In this document: positions 34,371 through 46,261 of the stretch, piece after piece
How the letters are laid out: each line of letters starts with the position of its first letter
Numbering within the stretch: position 1 is the first letter of the stretch
DNA from: Urophycis tenuis
Taxonomy: Eukaryota; Chordata; Actinopteri; Gadiformes; Phycidae
Assembly: GCA_036785325.1 (NCBI GenBank)
Contig: JAXIVH010000006.1
Span: 166,001-230,000, forward strand
Reading direction: 5' to 3'
Length of the DNA: 64,000 nt
Translations under genes and position numbers: made by a program
The notes under the pieces: model-generated
What the model saw: the letters and a program-made list of their open reading frames with translations, nothing else
Database searches by the model: none
Told to the model about the DNA's origin: nothing

Positions 34371-34838
34371 ATAGGAACGCATCCTAAGCATTCTGTATTA
34401 ATAATTCTGAATTTTCACACTACACTTCTAGCCCAAGTTCGAAAATGTGCATACACTGCAAGATTGTTAGTCTGCCAAAAACATGGCTGACTAACATCGT
34501 CATATATAAAGTCAGAAATTAGCCTGGGGCCTTAACTGGCCAAATCCATCAAGGTCCCTTAACAGAAGCATAAACAATAAACTTGTAGAAAAAAAAGTTA
34601 CCTCCTTTAATAAATAGTATTGATGATGTAGACATTGGTAACAACAGTGATCACAAAGATATGTGAGTGTAATACACTATGAATATAGGGTCTTATCACA
34701 TTCAGTAAGCAAATTAAGTCAGTTCACCTTTGCTGGGTTGTCTACCATTTTTCGGGAATCGGTTTCTGGATTTTTAGGAAGACATTTTCCTTTTGGCAAG
34801 TGTAGCCAAGCTTTGTCCACAGTTGGTCTGCATAGCTC

Positions 34839-34933
34839 TTGCAAGAACTTCTGCATCATCAAAACTGTATAAGAATGCCCCACATACAGTGGGGCATTCT
34901 TATACAGTTTTGATGATGCAGAAGTTCTTGCAA
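34839..34933. repeat. Perfect hairpin: 45-bp arms, 5-bp loop
   Basis: TTGCAAGAACTTCTGCATCA through GAATGCCCCAC is followed, after ATACA, by its exact inverse complement. There is no mismatch over 45 bp. Neither arm matches anything else I can identify in the window. Confidence 0.97.
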
Positions 34934-35766
34934 AAGCAACTGCATGCTGGGAAATGTGAAGGGTATAGCTTGCTCTTAGGCAGTACTTGAATATTTTCAT
35001 TACTTTCCCATGTCAGCTACACAAATAATAAATGAGTTTATTATAATTGTAGGCATGTGACAATTAAAATAAAGTAGCGTCAAGTAGCCTACAAGTTGAC
35101 AAGCCTCAGTAATAACCTAAAGCCCTCCTTCATGCTTCTCCAATGTCAAAGGTGCAATAGACTGAACCCATGTGCATATCCAGGCCCCAACTGGACCTGT
35201 AGAGGCAGACTATGCAAATCGGAAATCTTTCCATAGCCAAAATGTAGCCTAATAGGAATGTAAAATAGCTATAGGTAGGTATATAATGAGGGCAGCTGTC
35301 CACAGTCAGGGACAATAGTAATAATTGGATTTGGATTAACTGCTCACTTCTGTGCACATTTAATCAAAATTGAAATGTTAATGTTAGGTTAAAATAGTAT
35401 TCTGCAATGTTAGGCAAATTTTCAGGTAATTCTGAACTTGAACATTTTGAATGATACTGCATCCACTCTTCTGAGTCATGCTGAAGAATTGTACATGAAT
35501 GCTGTCAAGCAATACATACCGCATCATGAAAATTCACCCGATAAGCTGTCAGATGGTCTGCGATGGAAGTCTGATATCAAATATTGAAGCAAAATGGCCT
35601 GGCTCTGTCCATGATTAAAACAAATTTTGAGCATCAGCACTGTCACAGAGATTTGCAAATGGCAAGAGAATGTTGTTAATACACAACGTATACTTAATCT
35701 ACTTAAACCTTAAGAATCTCATGTAAATTTAACCCACAATTTATTTTATTCTGTAGGAGAGCCAAG

Positions 35767-35810
35767 CAGAACTCCATGAGCCATGCAGAACTCCCAAATG
35801 GAGTTCTGCA
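35767..35810. repeat. Short hairpin with repeated GCAGAACTCC
   Basis: GCAGAACTCCAT and its inverse ATGGAGTTCTGC surround a second copy of GCAGAACTCC. It looks like a small inverted duplication of about 12 bp. Confidence 0.6.
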
Positions 35811-36293
35811 TGGGAGAGAGGCTATCTCTGCATTCCATTCTTGCTGACACCCTACACCATGCCCACACAAAACCAGGGCATGAATTAACATGTTTTTGGC
35901 CAAGTGAAATCTAGGTTATAGTGCCTAAGAAGCCTCAGGGTTACTCAAGACAGGGCATGTGATTTCACCATAGCCTGTGCAGTTTTGCACAACATTTCCA
36001 CCCTACGCCATGAGACCCAAAGTGTTGCTGAAGGAGCAAGGGGAAGACATGGACCCAGCCACTAGCTTTACAAAAATAATAGTTAAATGAATCCCAATTT
36101 TACTCATTGGCATCCTTGTTTTGAAGGGCACCCTTTTATTTGAAATAGTATTTATAATTTTTAAAGTGTGCCAAAGATGATATTGTTATTTATTAATTCA
36201 CTCATTTTGTTCCAAGTCCAAACCATGACCGTCTGTTGAGTTTAAATGTATACTTCACATCCTTCTCTAGTATCTTTATCTCTAATGGCAACT

Positions 36294-36327
36294 TTTTTTT
36301 TTTTTTCTTTTTTTTTTTTTTCTTTTT
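36294..36327. repeat. Poly(T) tract
   Basis: A nearly unbroken T run, interrupted by single C bases. It could be the A-tail of a reverse-transcribed copy on the - strand, but no element body was recognised beside it. Confidence 0.85.
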
Positions 36328-36829
36328 AACTTTTGGTACTCCATGTTCAGTTTCTGACATCAATGACAATAAGCACATGGTGCTTGTAAATCGAATGGAC
36401 ATCCTGGGAAAAAAAGAAAATGTGTCAATGAGTATGATTATTTAGTTGGTAATGGCAATATGTAGCACTTAAAACAAAAGAGACTTGCAAAAGATGCAAT
36501 TATTTATTAATTTTTTCACAAAGTAAGCACTAATCACACATGGGTCAGGTAAACCTTGAGCATCTTGAGTTAGGGGATCTAGCAGACATATAGTTACTGA
36601 ACTCACTGAAAGCCTACTATTATGTTTGACTATTGAGAGACTGATATCTTATTCCCAAATATTCCCTCCAGCCGCTAGAGGGCATCAAATGTCAAACATG
36701 CTCACGTCCAGCAGGCGTGAAGAAGAGAGAAGAGAGAAGACAGCATACGCGCGTTCAAAATAAAACTGTCACTGTGGGAGGCGCAGCTATCTAGGGGGCG
36801 ACACAGAGCATTTCTCATGTCTAACAGCT

Positions 36830-37934
36830 GTGCGCGCAAAAGCACCGTACCGTACTGATGTGGATAAATACAAAGAGAACATAACAGATTTGTTGCGAGT
36901 GTTTGAGCGGAGGTTTCAGGTCTTCACTGAACTTGAGAACACATTTGCCTTTTTTCGCTCGCCATTTACAGTCAAGCCATCTGAAATGCCAGCTGACATT
37001 CAACTCGAGCTAATTGACCTGCAGTGTGATACCGCAATGAAGGATAAATTTGCGTCCGTGGGATTGGACACGTTTTATCAATATCTTATGCCACAGTAAA
37101 CCCCAAATTAACAGCCATGGCTGCAAAGGTTTTATCCATGTTTGGGACTACCTATCTTTGTGAACAGGTGTTCTCCGTAATGAACAATAATAAAACAAAG
37201 CAGCGCTCAAGGTTAACAAATACACATTTGAATGACATTGTTAAATGTGCTGTTACTCAGGATTTGACACCTAATATTGATGCACTCGTGAAGGAAAAAA
37301 GATGCCAAGTTTCAGGAGCCAGCAGCAGCAGTGCAGGAGTGTAGTGAGAGAGGGAGAAGGAGAAAAGTGTGGAATTAGTTTGCACTTCATGAATAGGCTA
37401 CAAATTGAAAATAAGATTAATCTGGTTTCATATTAAAAGACAATATTGTGTATAATTCTCAGCCCCTGTAGGTCCAGCCTACAAAGTTGTTTGGTCGCAC
37501 TGCTATAACTTTTATTTATTTTTTGCACTGCTATAACTTTTATTTATTTTTTGCACTGCTATAACTTTTATCAATTTTTTGCAATGCTATAACTTTTGCC
37601 TTGGCAAAATTAATTTCTTCATAGCTCCCACTTTGTTTAGTGTGGTGAGTTGGTTCAGTGGTTTAAAACTGCATTTACTCAACTGTATTTAATAAACCAA
37701 TCATTTTATTTTGATCAATTCCATTGTTTGTGAATCAATGTGTTGTTAGAATAGATCCCTTGTGATCCGTAATTATAATATGTAGGCTACAAATGTAGGC
37801 TTGATGATAAGCATAGCACTGAAAAACAAAGCTAAAGATTTGGAGTTGACATTTATTAGTTTACCGGTCCGGCCCACATGAGATCAGAAGGTCTGGATCC
37901 GGCCCCAGACCCAAACTCAGTTTGACATGCCTGG
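36830..37934 (+). mobile_element. hAT (Charlie/ZBED-like) transposase C-terminus and right end
   Basis: Frame 36830-37099 reads LLRVFERRFQVFTELENTFA and LQCDTAMKDKFASVGLDTFY. After a stop, 37117-37344 reads MFGTTYLCEQVFSVMNNNKT and SRLTNTHLNDIVKCAV, the hAT C-terminal dimerisation domain as in GTF2IRD2/ZBED-type transposases. The right end is the inverse of CAGGCATGTCAAACTGAGTT at about 37915-37934, a typical Charlie-like terminus. The 5' part of the element is lost. Confidence 0.82.
37497..37608. repeat. 29-bp tandem repeat, about four copies
   Basis: GCACTGCTATAACTTTTATT followed by TATTTTTT is repeated, the last copies diverged. It lies in the 3' part of the hAT remnant. Confidence 0.85.
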
Positions 37935-37944
37935 TGTACAGCTT

Positions 37945-38615
37945 TCATTTACACTTACATTAGCAGACGCTTTTCACCACAACAAGTTTCAAGCATTTCA
38001 ATTGCTAGGTTAACCATTGCTAGTCTGCATAGCTAGTAACATCTCTGGCTAAGTGCCAAGTTACAAAGAGTAATTAAAGTGCTAAAGTAGTTTTTTTTTT
38101 TTTTTTTAGAGGATGCAGGGTTCAGGTGAACTCTAAACAAGTGAGTCTTGAGTCTCTTCCGGAAGATGGGGAGTGACTCTGCAGTCCTGACATTGGCAGG
38201 GAGCTTATTCCATGCGGTGCCAAAACAGAGAAGAGTTGTGATTTCGCCATCGGACCTTTTCCTCTTTTTAGTGATGGCTGTACCAGTCGACCATTGAGGT
38301 AGTTGAGCGGAGTGCTCGAGCAGGGGCGTGGTGTTTCACTAATGTTTGGAGGTAGGTAGGGGCAGTTCCATTAACAGCTTAATAGGCCAGTAGCATCGTC
38401 TTGAATTTGATGTGAGCCATGGAGCCAGTGGAGGTCATGGAAGAGGGGGGGTCACATGGGATAATTTGTGTCGGTTGAACATGAGGCGTGCTGCCAAGGT
38501 TTTATCGCAGTTGCAGGGAGTGCAGCTAAGAGCGACTTGCGGTAAACGAGGCGGGGGATGACAAGTGCTTGGGTGAGGAGTCCTTTGGTCTTCACTCAGG
38601 TTGAAGGCTTTACTC
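37945..38615 (-). mobile_element. L2-like LINE 3' end
   Basis: On the - strand the conserved tail of an RT protein can be read (GTCAGGACTGCAGAGTCACT region: CQDCRVTPHLPEETQDS in one frame; AESLPIFRKRLKTHLF-like in another), and it ends with the AGCGTCTGCTAATGTAAGTG-type tail. A T-run at 38092-38108 interrupts it. Frames are lost. Confidence 0.6.
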
Positions 38616-38639
38616 ACCTTACTCCGACATAAACAGTGC

Positions 38640-38720
38640 TTCTGTTGACGGCAACAAGTTGTATCTAGGCTTGTACTGTTCTGTTGACGGCAACAAGTTG
38701 TATCTAGGCTTGTACTTCAT
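38640..38720. repeat. 41-bp direct duplication
   Basis: TTCTGTTGACGGCAACAAGT through GGCTTGTACT occurs twice in tandem, almost without change. Confidence 0.92.
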
Positions 38721-40290
38721 TTCTGGCTTTCATGTTTTTTGCGTCTAATTGTCCTGTCTGGGCTTGTTTTTTCTCGTGATTAAATGCTGTGATTTTTTGA
38801 TTGATTCCTGTTCCAGGCTTTCCTTCACCTTTGCTAGTGCCTGTTTTCCCTCCTTTAGCGTTGTGCTGTCATGTTTATTAGTTCCTGGTACCAGGGCCTT
38901 TAGCCCTGGCCATGCAGCCTTTTGGTATGGAAAGGCTGGCTCTTCAAGACTAGTTCCTCACAAGATTTAGGAAACTATGATAGTACAAGTAAGTGCAAAC
39001 CTTGAAATTGCAATACATTAAACACATGCTTTGTTGGCAATAGTGACTCTTACATTTGAATTACAGTCAATTAGCTTATGGTCAACCTAAATAATAATCT
39101 TGATGCATTTCCTGTAGCAATATGGGCGCTTTAGATGGTTACAAAATTGACATAATCCAGATCCAAATACAAAAAAATGTATGAAGAAAATGATTAGTTT
39201 TCATTTTGAAATATTGTATGTATATAACATCTTGCATGCATATTACTAAAAAATCATTTTCAAGTTAAGGAAATTTCAATAAAATTGTTGTGCTTACTGC
39301 TTCACTATACTATAATAAATGCAAGCCAAGTCTATAACAAGAAGGGACAGGTTAATATCAACTGAAAGACTTTATTTGTTTTACAATAACTATCAAGATT
39401 AAATTCAGACGTTCATTTTAGGATTCTTATCCCATTTGACAGAGTGCAGGCAGTGTTTTTATTGTTTAGATTACTTTCCTAAAATCCTAAAACCCTATTG
39501 ATGCATAAAAAAGAATGGCATCAAAAAGCACACCATTTCTAAAAATAGTTAGAAAATGTGACCAAATGTGTTATTTTTAACCTCACTGTGTTCACCAACC
39601 ACAAAATGAATGGAGTAGAGGGAAGTCCACAACAACACATAGCAAAATAGAACAAAATGTATCAACTGGACCCTTGATCCTAGAGGTAAATGCATTGATT
39701 TGACCATGCAAAACTGCATACAACCAAAAGCAATTTTCTTTACTTAAAATAGAAAGCATACTTTGTATTCAGAAGCAATAGGGAACACAAAGAACTCAAT
39801 GAAGAAAATGAAAACCACTTAAAAGGTAGTGGAAAGTGCACTTAGTGGATCTGCTCAGCACGAATTAAGAATGTACGGAACTTCACAAATATTCCCGTTA
39901 AATGTCAACGTTTTACGATTGATACTTTCAAACAATTTGTCTCCTAGTTGCCAATGACAGTAGCAGGCAAGGACATACAGTACTTTGAAACTATGTCTTT
40001 ACCAACCATCAATGCACTAAGAGTGTTGATCTTACCCAATGGGAGACTAATGGGACTTTTGTGGATAAGGCCAAAAGCTCCTTGTAAATTAGGGTAGGAG
40101 GCATTTGGTTGCACTCATTCTCTAAAAACGTCCCCCCTCCAATTGGGCATGTTCTTTCAATCACATAGTAAAATAAAAATGAAAACTGTTACCCAACTCA
40201 ACGGCCTTCTAAAGCGCAGGGAAGTTAATCTCCAGTACATCCACAGTCATTTGTGGAATAGCCCGTGGAACAAGCGTGATTGAAATGCGT

Positions 40291-40317
40291 GTATGTATGT
40301 ATGTATGTGTATATATG

Positions 40318-40359
<42 letters not shown>
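40291..40359. repeat. (GTAT)n/(TA)n microsatellite
   Basis: GTATGTATGT passes into about 20 TA units. Confidence 0.95.
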
Positions 40360-40361
<2 letters not shown>

Positions 40362-41087
40362 GGCTGTCAATCCAAATCGAAAAAACGTAACTAATTGATC
40401 GCACAATTCACTGTGACTTTTTTTCTTATAAGACTGAAGCTCGTAATAATGGATATTTAAATTAAAATATAATTGTTTAATAGAATCTTTGCTATTGACA
40501 ATCTGTAAAAAAAGTAATTGAAAATCGAATCTTGAAAGCAGTAGATCAGAGTATATTGTGCATATGTTATTGATTTCAAAAATTGATTCCAATTGTTTAT
40601 GTGGATGTGAAAATTAAAGAGAGAGATTAAAGAGAGTACTTCTGATCACAATAACATCGTAAAACATATTTGTCATGCTGTAATTTCAATGAGAATGCAG
40701 TTTTATACATTGCTGCATGCACTTTTTGACAATCCCTAAACATCTGCAAGAAAGCGCATCACAGCTGGACATTAAAAGCTGTTTATTTGTAATAACATCA
40801 AAATAGTATGTGATACTACTGAACTAAGAATGTGGAATATTGTAAGGCGTTGTTGTGTTTAAGGGTAAAAAAGTTAAATATCAAAATAAAATGGTAGGGT
40901 GTTTCTGCTTTGAGGTGACAGGCCAAAGACAATTTACTTAAATTTGTCCTTGCATACTGCAGATGACTTTATTTCCCCTGAAGATCAGTCGGGCAATTTT
41001 TAAAAGTTACATTTTCAGCCTAAAACTCCATCCATGTCCTTATCCATCTTTAGCCAGTCACAGAAATGAATGTGTTCATTTTGACAG

Positions 41088-41090
<3 letters not shown>

Positions 41091-41138
<48 letters not shown>
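41091..41138. repeat. (TA)n microsatellite
   Basis: About 23 TA units, followed by CA-rich sequence (CACACAAACACACACACACA) at 41162-41210. Confidence 0.95.
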
Positions 41139-42640
41139 TGTATATATGGTCCTATATATATGCACACAAACACACACACACAGATACACACATATGTACA
41201 CATACACACTTCAATAGGGAAGCAGATTTTAATATTTCCATTGAATACAAGGGCGGTTACCATACACACGCCAATTGTGGGGAATGGGAGCACAGCCATG
41301 ATTTCTAATGAAAGGTTGGTTGAGGACTGACCATAAAGGATCACCAGCGTTTACAGCATTTTGACAAAAGAGGTGAAAGGTCACTTGCCTTATGATCCAT
41401 CTCAAAAGAGGAGGAAGCTCTGGAGTCATGGTAGCATGCACGGCTTTAAAATCAACATATTACTGTCCTTAATGTCTCAAAAAATACAAAGGAAGGAATG
41501 CATGTAAAGCGCAGACCACAGGACAGTACAAACTTTAAAAAAGACAATAAAGTAATGCAAGGACATAGTAGAAATGGAACAAGAGTGTATGTAAATAAGG
41601 TATATTGATAGTAAAACAAAGATATAAGAGAGAAAAGCCATAGTTACATTAACAACGCGCTGATGACAACAATTATGAAAAAGGTTATATGATACAATGA
41701 CAGACAGTGTCAGGAGTAAATGGTTAAAGAAAGAAGAGAGGAGAAGAGACACTGATGTGTGACATCTTTCCCTATAAGATTGTAGACATCCTGACTCCAG
41801 ACGTGTATTTCAGTAGACTTTGTTGTCCTCGCGTCTTACACCTCAGGCACTGAATGGTCCATGGCTGACCTCAGAAGACCAGAGGACATCCTGGCAATAG
41901 AACAGGCAAGAGCACAGTATTTCATAATAGCTGGATGGATGTAGCAGGTTACATAGTAATGATATGGATTGATCCTGATTCAAATCTTGCCTTAAATCCA
42001 AGTTAAAGGAAATGTAGGACAGAATATACATTTGGACTCAAATTGCTTTCTATGGGTTACTGCCAGTTTTGGGTTATGGGTAATGTCAATCAACCGGCTA
42101 CACCACCCAAAATCTAATTGTAGCAAGTTGAGATAGCAAAAGCCTGAAACACTTACTAGTGTAACAAAAGCATGCTTTAAAAAAAAAAAAAACATTTCGC
42201 TAGTGGGCATGGGCTGATTTGAATGAGGGTTTGGGTTTCCTTTAAATGGACAGAACCAAAACGAACTGACATTATAGAGCAATCATTATAAAACCACTGC
42301 AGCTCTGCATTGTCTGATGACTCTCAAGGTGGCAAATTCTGTAAATTCTGTGAGTAAATCTTTTAGGTATATGTCTGTAGATTATATTTTGGTATCATTG
42401 TATCATACTGTTGGCAAAAATTGGACATTAACAGAACACTAACGATTCAAGAAACATATAATGCCATTTTGGGGCATCTGGGGTTCTATTGGGACTTAAA
42501 TAGAAAAATAGCTTTGAGGAAATCACTCATAATCTTTGTATAGGTAATGTGGTGAAATGTCTTCTTATTATGAATTGGCTACTTAAAAAATAAAAAATCC
42601 CCAAACTGTATTAATTAATTATTATTTCTTTTAATTTGGC

Positions 42641-42716
42641 AGTGCCCTGGTAGCTCGCCGGGCAAGGCTTAGTCCGTAACAGCAACCCGGGTTCTAATTA
42701 CGGGCCGTGGCCCAAA
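42641..42716 (+). repeat. tRNA-like SINE head fragment
   Basis: CCTGGTAGCTCGCCGGGCAA resembles box A and GGGTTCTAATTACGGGCC resembles box B, about 30 bases apart. No body or tail follows, and the fold is not that of a functional tRNA, so it is read as a decayed SINE head. Confidence 0.4.
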
Positions 42717-43598
42717 TCAAAACTGAAGATCAAATTCCATAGGATTTCTGCTGTTCACACTGTTGTGAGAAAATTAGATTTGGGGCAACTTTTGCTTGCT
42801 GTGTGAACGAGTGTGGCTGATTTGGTACATGTTAAAGAAGCTTTATTAACAGACACAACCTCCAGTTTCCAGAGTTCTGACAGAAACTAACAACGTGGGA
42901 GTGACCTCACACCTAATTCACGAATGGCGCTATAAGCCTGACCAATCACATTAGCCTACTTGTACCAGTCCCACACACACAATTACATTCAAAGTAAACA
43001 GCTGGCTAAACCTTTTCATTACTAGGCCTCTGGCTTACGTTTTTGGCATAAATAACATACCCAAAGGGAATAGACCATATTTCCTGCCCACCAACTACAA
43101 GGGCTATAATATGTAATCTTCATACCAAAAGAAAGATAACACCTGATTGTTGTGCAAGTAAATCAATTGATGTGGATGCTACTGGGTAACAGTGGATAAA
43201 GCTAGGAAAACATGTTATAATAATATTTAATTTCTTCCTGAAATAAATGTCACGTTTCCAATTTTCCAATTTTTAGCCTGCAGCCCTATATAATAACAGT
43301 ACATCTGATGATAAATAATAATAATAATAATAACAACGACAACAATCTACTTTCAATTTAAGAATCCATTTCCCACTTGGATTTTGGTAACCAGGGACTT
43401 TTTCTTGGTAACCCATTTCTCAAACGTGACATAGGGTTCATAGGTCATTAGCTCAGTAAACACATCTACAAGATGTGTGTCCTCCTTGATAATCTACAGA
43501 CATATCTCTTTTTCATTGTTTGGCTACCTTGAGTGGGACCAAAACCTGGTCTGGCCCATGGACTATACAGTGCTTTCATTACTAGAGTTGATATTTCT

Positions 43599-43730
43599 TC
43601 AGTTGGGGAGATTTAAACTGTGAACTTCTGAATGGTACCTTTTGATCATGTGCTCATAGATGAACTTGGGCATAATGGTGATGGTCATTGCAGTTGGAGA
43701 AGTGGTCAAAATGTCCTTGATTTGAGAATC
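43599..43730 (-). CDS. sdcbp2: Syntenin, last coding exon (end of PDZ2 and C-terminus)
   Basis: Acceptor TATTTTCAG, then DSQIKDILTTSPTAMTITIM and PKFIYEHMIKR, then a short tail to the stop. The match to DSQIADILSTSGTVVTITIMP in vertebrate syntenins is plain. The tail after MIKR is lineage-specific (YHSEVHSLNLPN). Confidence 0.93.
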   Translation of the reverse strand, partial: DSQIKDILTTSPTAMTITIMPKFIYEHMIKRYHSEVHSLNLPN

Positions 43731-43919
43731 CTGAAAATACACATGCAAAGAAGTTTCACTGTTGAAAACAATTCACAAACTGTATCATGTCTTTCATGAG
43801 TATAAACACACATACATTGAAGGAAAATTCAACAAAAGAAAATGGAAATAATTTCTACTGATGGAAGTTGGCAGTAACAATATACAATAAACACTGTAAT
43901 GGAACAGTTATCAATTTAC

Positions 43920-44091
43920 CTTGAGTCCAATAACATTTTGTCCATTGATCTCACAGATGTAATGGTCAGTTAGCAGACCGTTGCGGGCGGCTGAGCCATC
44001 CTTGACCAGAGAAGTGATTTTCCCAGACTTGTAGATGAAGCCCACGTGGCCAGAGCTGTCTTTGTGCATGGTGATGGTACGCTGGAAAGGC
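43920..44091 (-). CDS. sdcbp2: Syntenin, PDZ2 exon
   Basis: Acceptor TCTCTAG and donor GTAAAT. It encodes PFQRTITMHKDSSGHVGFIY and KSGKITSLVKDGSAARNGLL, then ICEINGQNVIGLK. GHVGFIY is the carboxylate-binding loop of PDZ2, which in syntenin binds syndecan tails and other PDZ ligands. It is near-identical to mammalian syntenin. Confidence 0.96.
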
Positions 44092-44478
44092 CTAGAGATG
44101 AGACAAATGGAGAAAGATAACATGCAGTGTCATGAGGCAGCCACTGTAGTGTCAAACTGAGCTCCCCGTTCAGGATCGGCATATAGCTTGACCAGTCAGA
44201 CTGGGCTGTCAAAAGTGAGCTCCCTCATAACAAGACACTCCCATGATTATAAGCAATATATAATACAGTGGTGAGCAGTGACCACCCCTCAACCCACCCA
44301 CCCACCCACACAGACTCTGCCAAAATGTGGCTAACACTAAGAAAAGCTAATTAACAATGAAAATGAGCCACACTCACCGAATGGACAAAACCAACCCTCT
44401 AATATTTCTTGGTATCTAGATTATAGTATATGCAATGTCAGATACAAGAACAGATTCAGAACAAAATATCCTTTAAAG

Positions 44479-44754
44479 CAGTGGTTCTCAACTGGTGGGT
44501 CTCGACCAAAAAGTGAGTCTTTGTCCGGGCAAAAAAAAATCCTGTGCTTTTATTTTGAAGAAGATTTTTTATGCAGCGGAGTGCCATCTATTTTTTTTAT
44601 TCCCTGAATAAGCGACTCAATAGTTTAATTCACAGTTACTGAAGTGTTATGTTATGTTTAATACATTTGCCAAGTTGAAAATTTCCTTGAGGGTTGCGGC
44701 TTATCATTAAGGGGTGATGGAGGGTCCCAAAGCCAGATCAGTTGAAAACAACTG
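44479..44754. mobile_element. hAT MITE (CAGTGGTTCTCAA ends)
   Basis: CAGTGGTTCTCAACTGGTGG faces the inverse of CAGTTGTTTTCAACTGATCT. CTTTAAAG (44471-44478) and CTTTAAAA (44755-44762) are the 8-bp target duplication with one change. It landed exactly on the left boundary of the TTAA element that follows. No coding sequence. Confidence 0.88.
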
Positions 44755-44845
44755 CTTTAAAAGGTCCCATAGCATGAACTTTTCACTTTATTAGATGTTT
44801 TTTTTTAACATTAATATGAGTTCCCCTAGCCTGCCTATGGCTCTG

Positions 44846-45012
44846 AGGAGCCAGTGGATTTATTTTATTTTTTCTGGAAATGCGCCGACACAACCTCCCA
44901 AAGTTTGTATGTGTGCGCCAAACATTTCACCGACGAATGTTTCCTGAACTTTGGCCAATATAGAGCTGGCCTTGCCAAACGTCTGAAAAATCTGGATCGG
45001 TACCAATTCTGC
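44846..45012 (+). pseudogene. THAP-domain fragment of the TTAA transposon
   Basis: One frame reads WIYFIFSGNAPTQPPK and the next, after a one-base shift, LYVCAKHFTDECFLNFGQYR and AGLAKRL. This is the second half of a THAP domain, with C-x2-H followed by F, matching the 24.2-kb copy (VCANHFTLDCFINEGQY). The first Cys pair is not found upstream. Confidence 0.6.
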
Positions 45013-45560
45013 TTGGCTCAACTACAAATATCAGACTAACACTATATTATTTTGTTGCTTTCCTGTATAGGTTTACCTAGCTTGTTACCCCAAGAAAATG
45101 GCTGTATCATTAGCTCTGCAGCTAACAGCTAATAGCCCACTTACAGTGACTAATGTAAAGGTGGATACCATCAGGTATGTGTGTTAACACCTCATTTACT
45201 GTAACGTGAGTGTTGTAAACTTCTTTGTTATTTGGATAGCAGTCCTGCTGTTGGTGTTATGGCATGCGCAATATCCACCTATTCCATCTTTGAAATGACT
45301 ATGAGTGTGCATCTCGGCAAACCAGAGTGATCAGATTACAAATTGGAGAAGCTGCTGACAAACAAAAGAAGGCTGAAGGATGTTGCAAAACCTGAGCCCC
45401 CACCACCAAACGTTATCTTTGTAGGCTTTCCATGTCATCATCCTTTGTTTTGCACCAAAGAATGTTGTCTTTCGCTTTATTGGAATGCTGTGCAGGTAAA
45501 ACACAGTTTCTTTACTCAATAATTTTGGGAATTGTAGCGTAAAATATCTGTCAATATTAA

Positions 45561-46234
45561 AGTGATGGTCCGGAGTAAAATTCACCCTGAGGTAATTTCC
45601 ACCAACAATCCAGCCAAATACCCCCTCAGATGCATTTTTAGCGTCACTTCCATCTTTCCGGAAAAGTTCGTAAAAGTCCTCTTCAAAACTCACAAGTGTA
45701 AAGAAAAAGTTAGTGAATTCAACACTCCATCGAAATATATTGACAACTGAAATAATTGAATACTTGATATTATGTACATTGTTTGTTGTGTACGACAGTC
45801 CCCAAATCCATAGTTTAGATTTTATATTCCCCATTTATTTGTATATAGTTGACGAGGACTTTTACGAACTTTTCCGGACAGACGGAAGTGACGTCGACGC
45901 AGCGGTAGCGTTAGCAGCAGAGAGTTGAAGCTATCAGGAAAGTACTCTTTTAAATAAACTCCTGGTGTACTTACAAACTTTCAAATGCCTCGTTTTGTGA
46001 GTACAGACCCTATATGTACTACTAGAGAAGTTGGGTAACAATCCATGCATTATTAGTGGGGTAATTTACGAGATATACACACTGTACCATTCACTCCAGT
46101 ACTAAGCCATTCGGCTTATACCCCTAAACTTGACCAATATTGACCGTCGCTAAAAATGCATCTGAGTATTTGGTTATTTGGCTGGATTATTGGTGGAAAT
46201 TACGTCAGGGTGAATTTTACTCCGAACCATCACT
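45561..46234. mobile_element. MITE with TTAA target sites and long inverted ends
   Basis: TTAA then AGTGATGGTCCGGAGTAAAA, continuing about 90 bases, is mirrored at the right by the inverse of AGTGATGGTTCGGAGTAAAA, then TTAA. The exact TTAA duplications are 45557-45560 and 46235-46238. It carries two short inverted copies of a phrase, EDFYELFR, that look like mirrored halves of one short sequence. piggyBac-like or Kolobok-like families both use TTAA. Confidence 0.88.
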
Positions 46235-46261
46235 TTAACACGTTTTGTCTTGCACCTCCAG

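Larger units (their letters stand above)
39371..43598 (-). other. sdcbp2: Probable long sdcbp2 3' UTR
   Basis: After the syntenin stop (43599-43601 on +) there is about 4.2 kb without transposon ends apart from a tRNA-like head near 42.6 kb. A good AATAAA on the - strand lies at 39376-39371. The absence of repeats, in a window otherwise saturated with them, suggests transcribed constrained DNA. It is an inference; shorter 3' ends are possible. Confidence 0.4.

Noticed and set aside
36202..36445. Poly-Phe / poly-Lys frames
   Set aside because: They are the translated poly(T) tract.
42641..42716. Functional tRNA gene
   Set aside because: Only the box-like words are present; box B is degenerate and no cloverleaf can be drawn.
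44854..45039. A host THAP gene
   Set aside because: It lies inside TTAA-flanked repeat ends shared with another copy, has a frameshift and lacks the first zinc-binding half.
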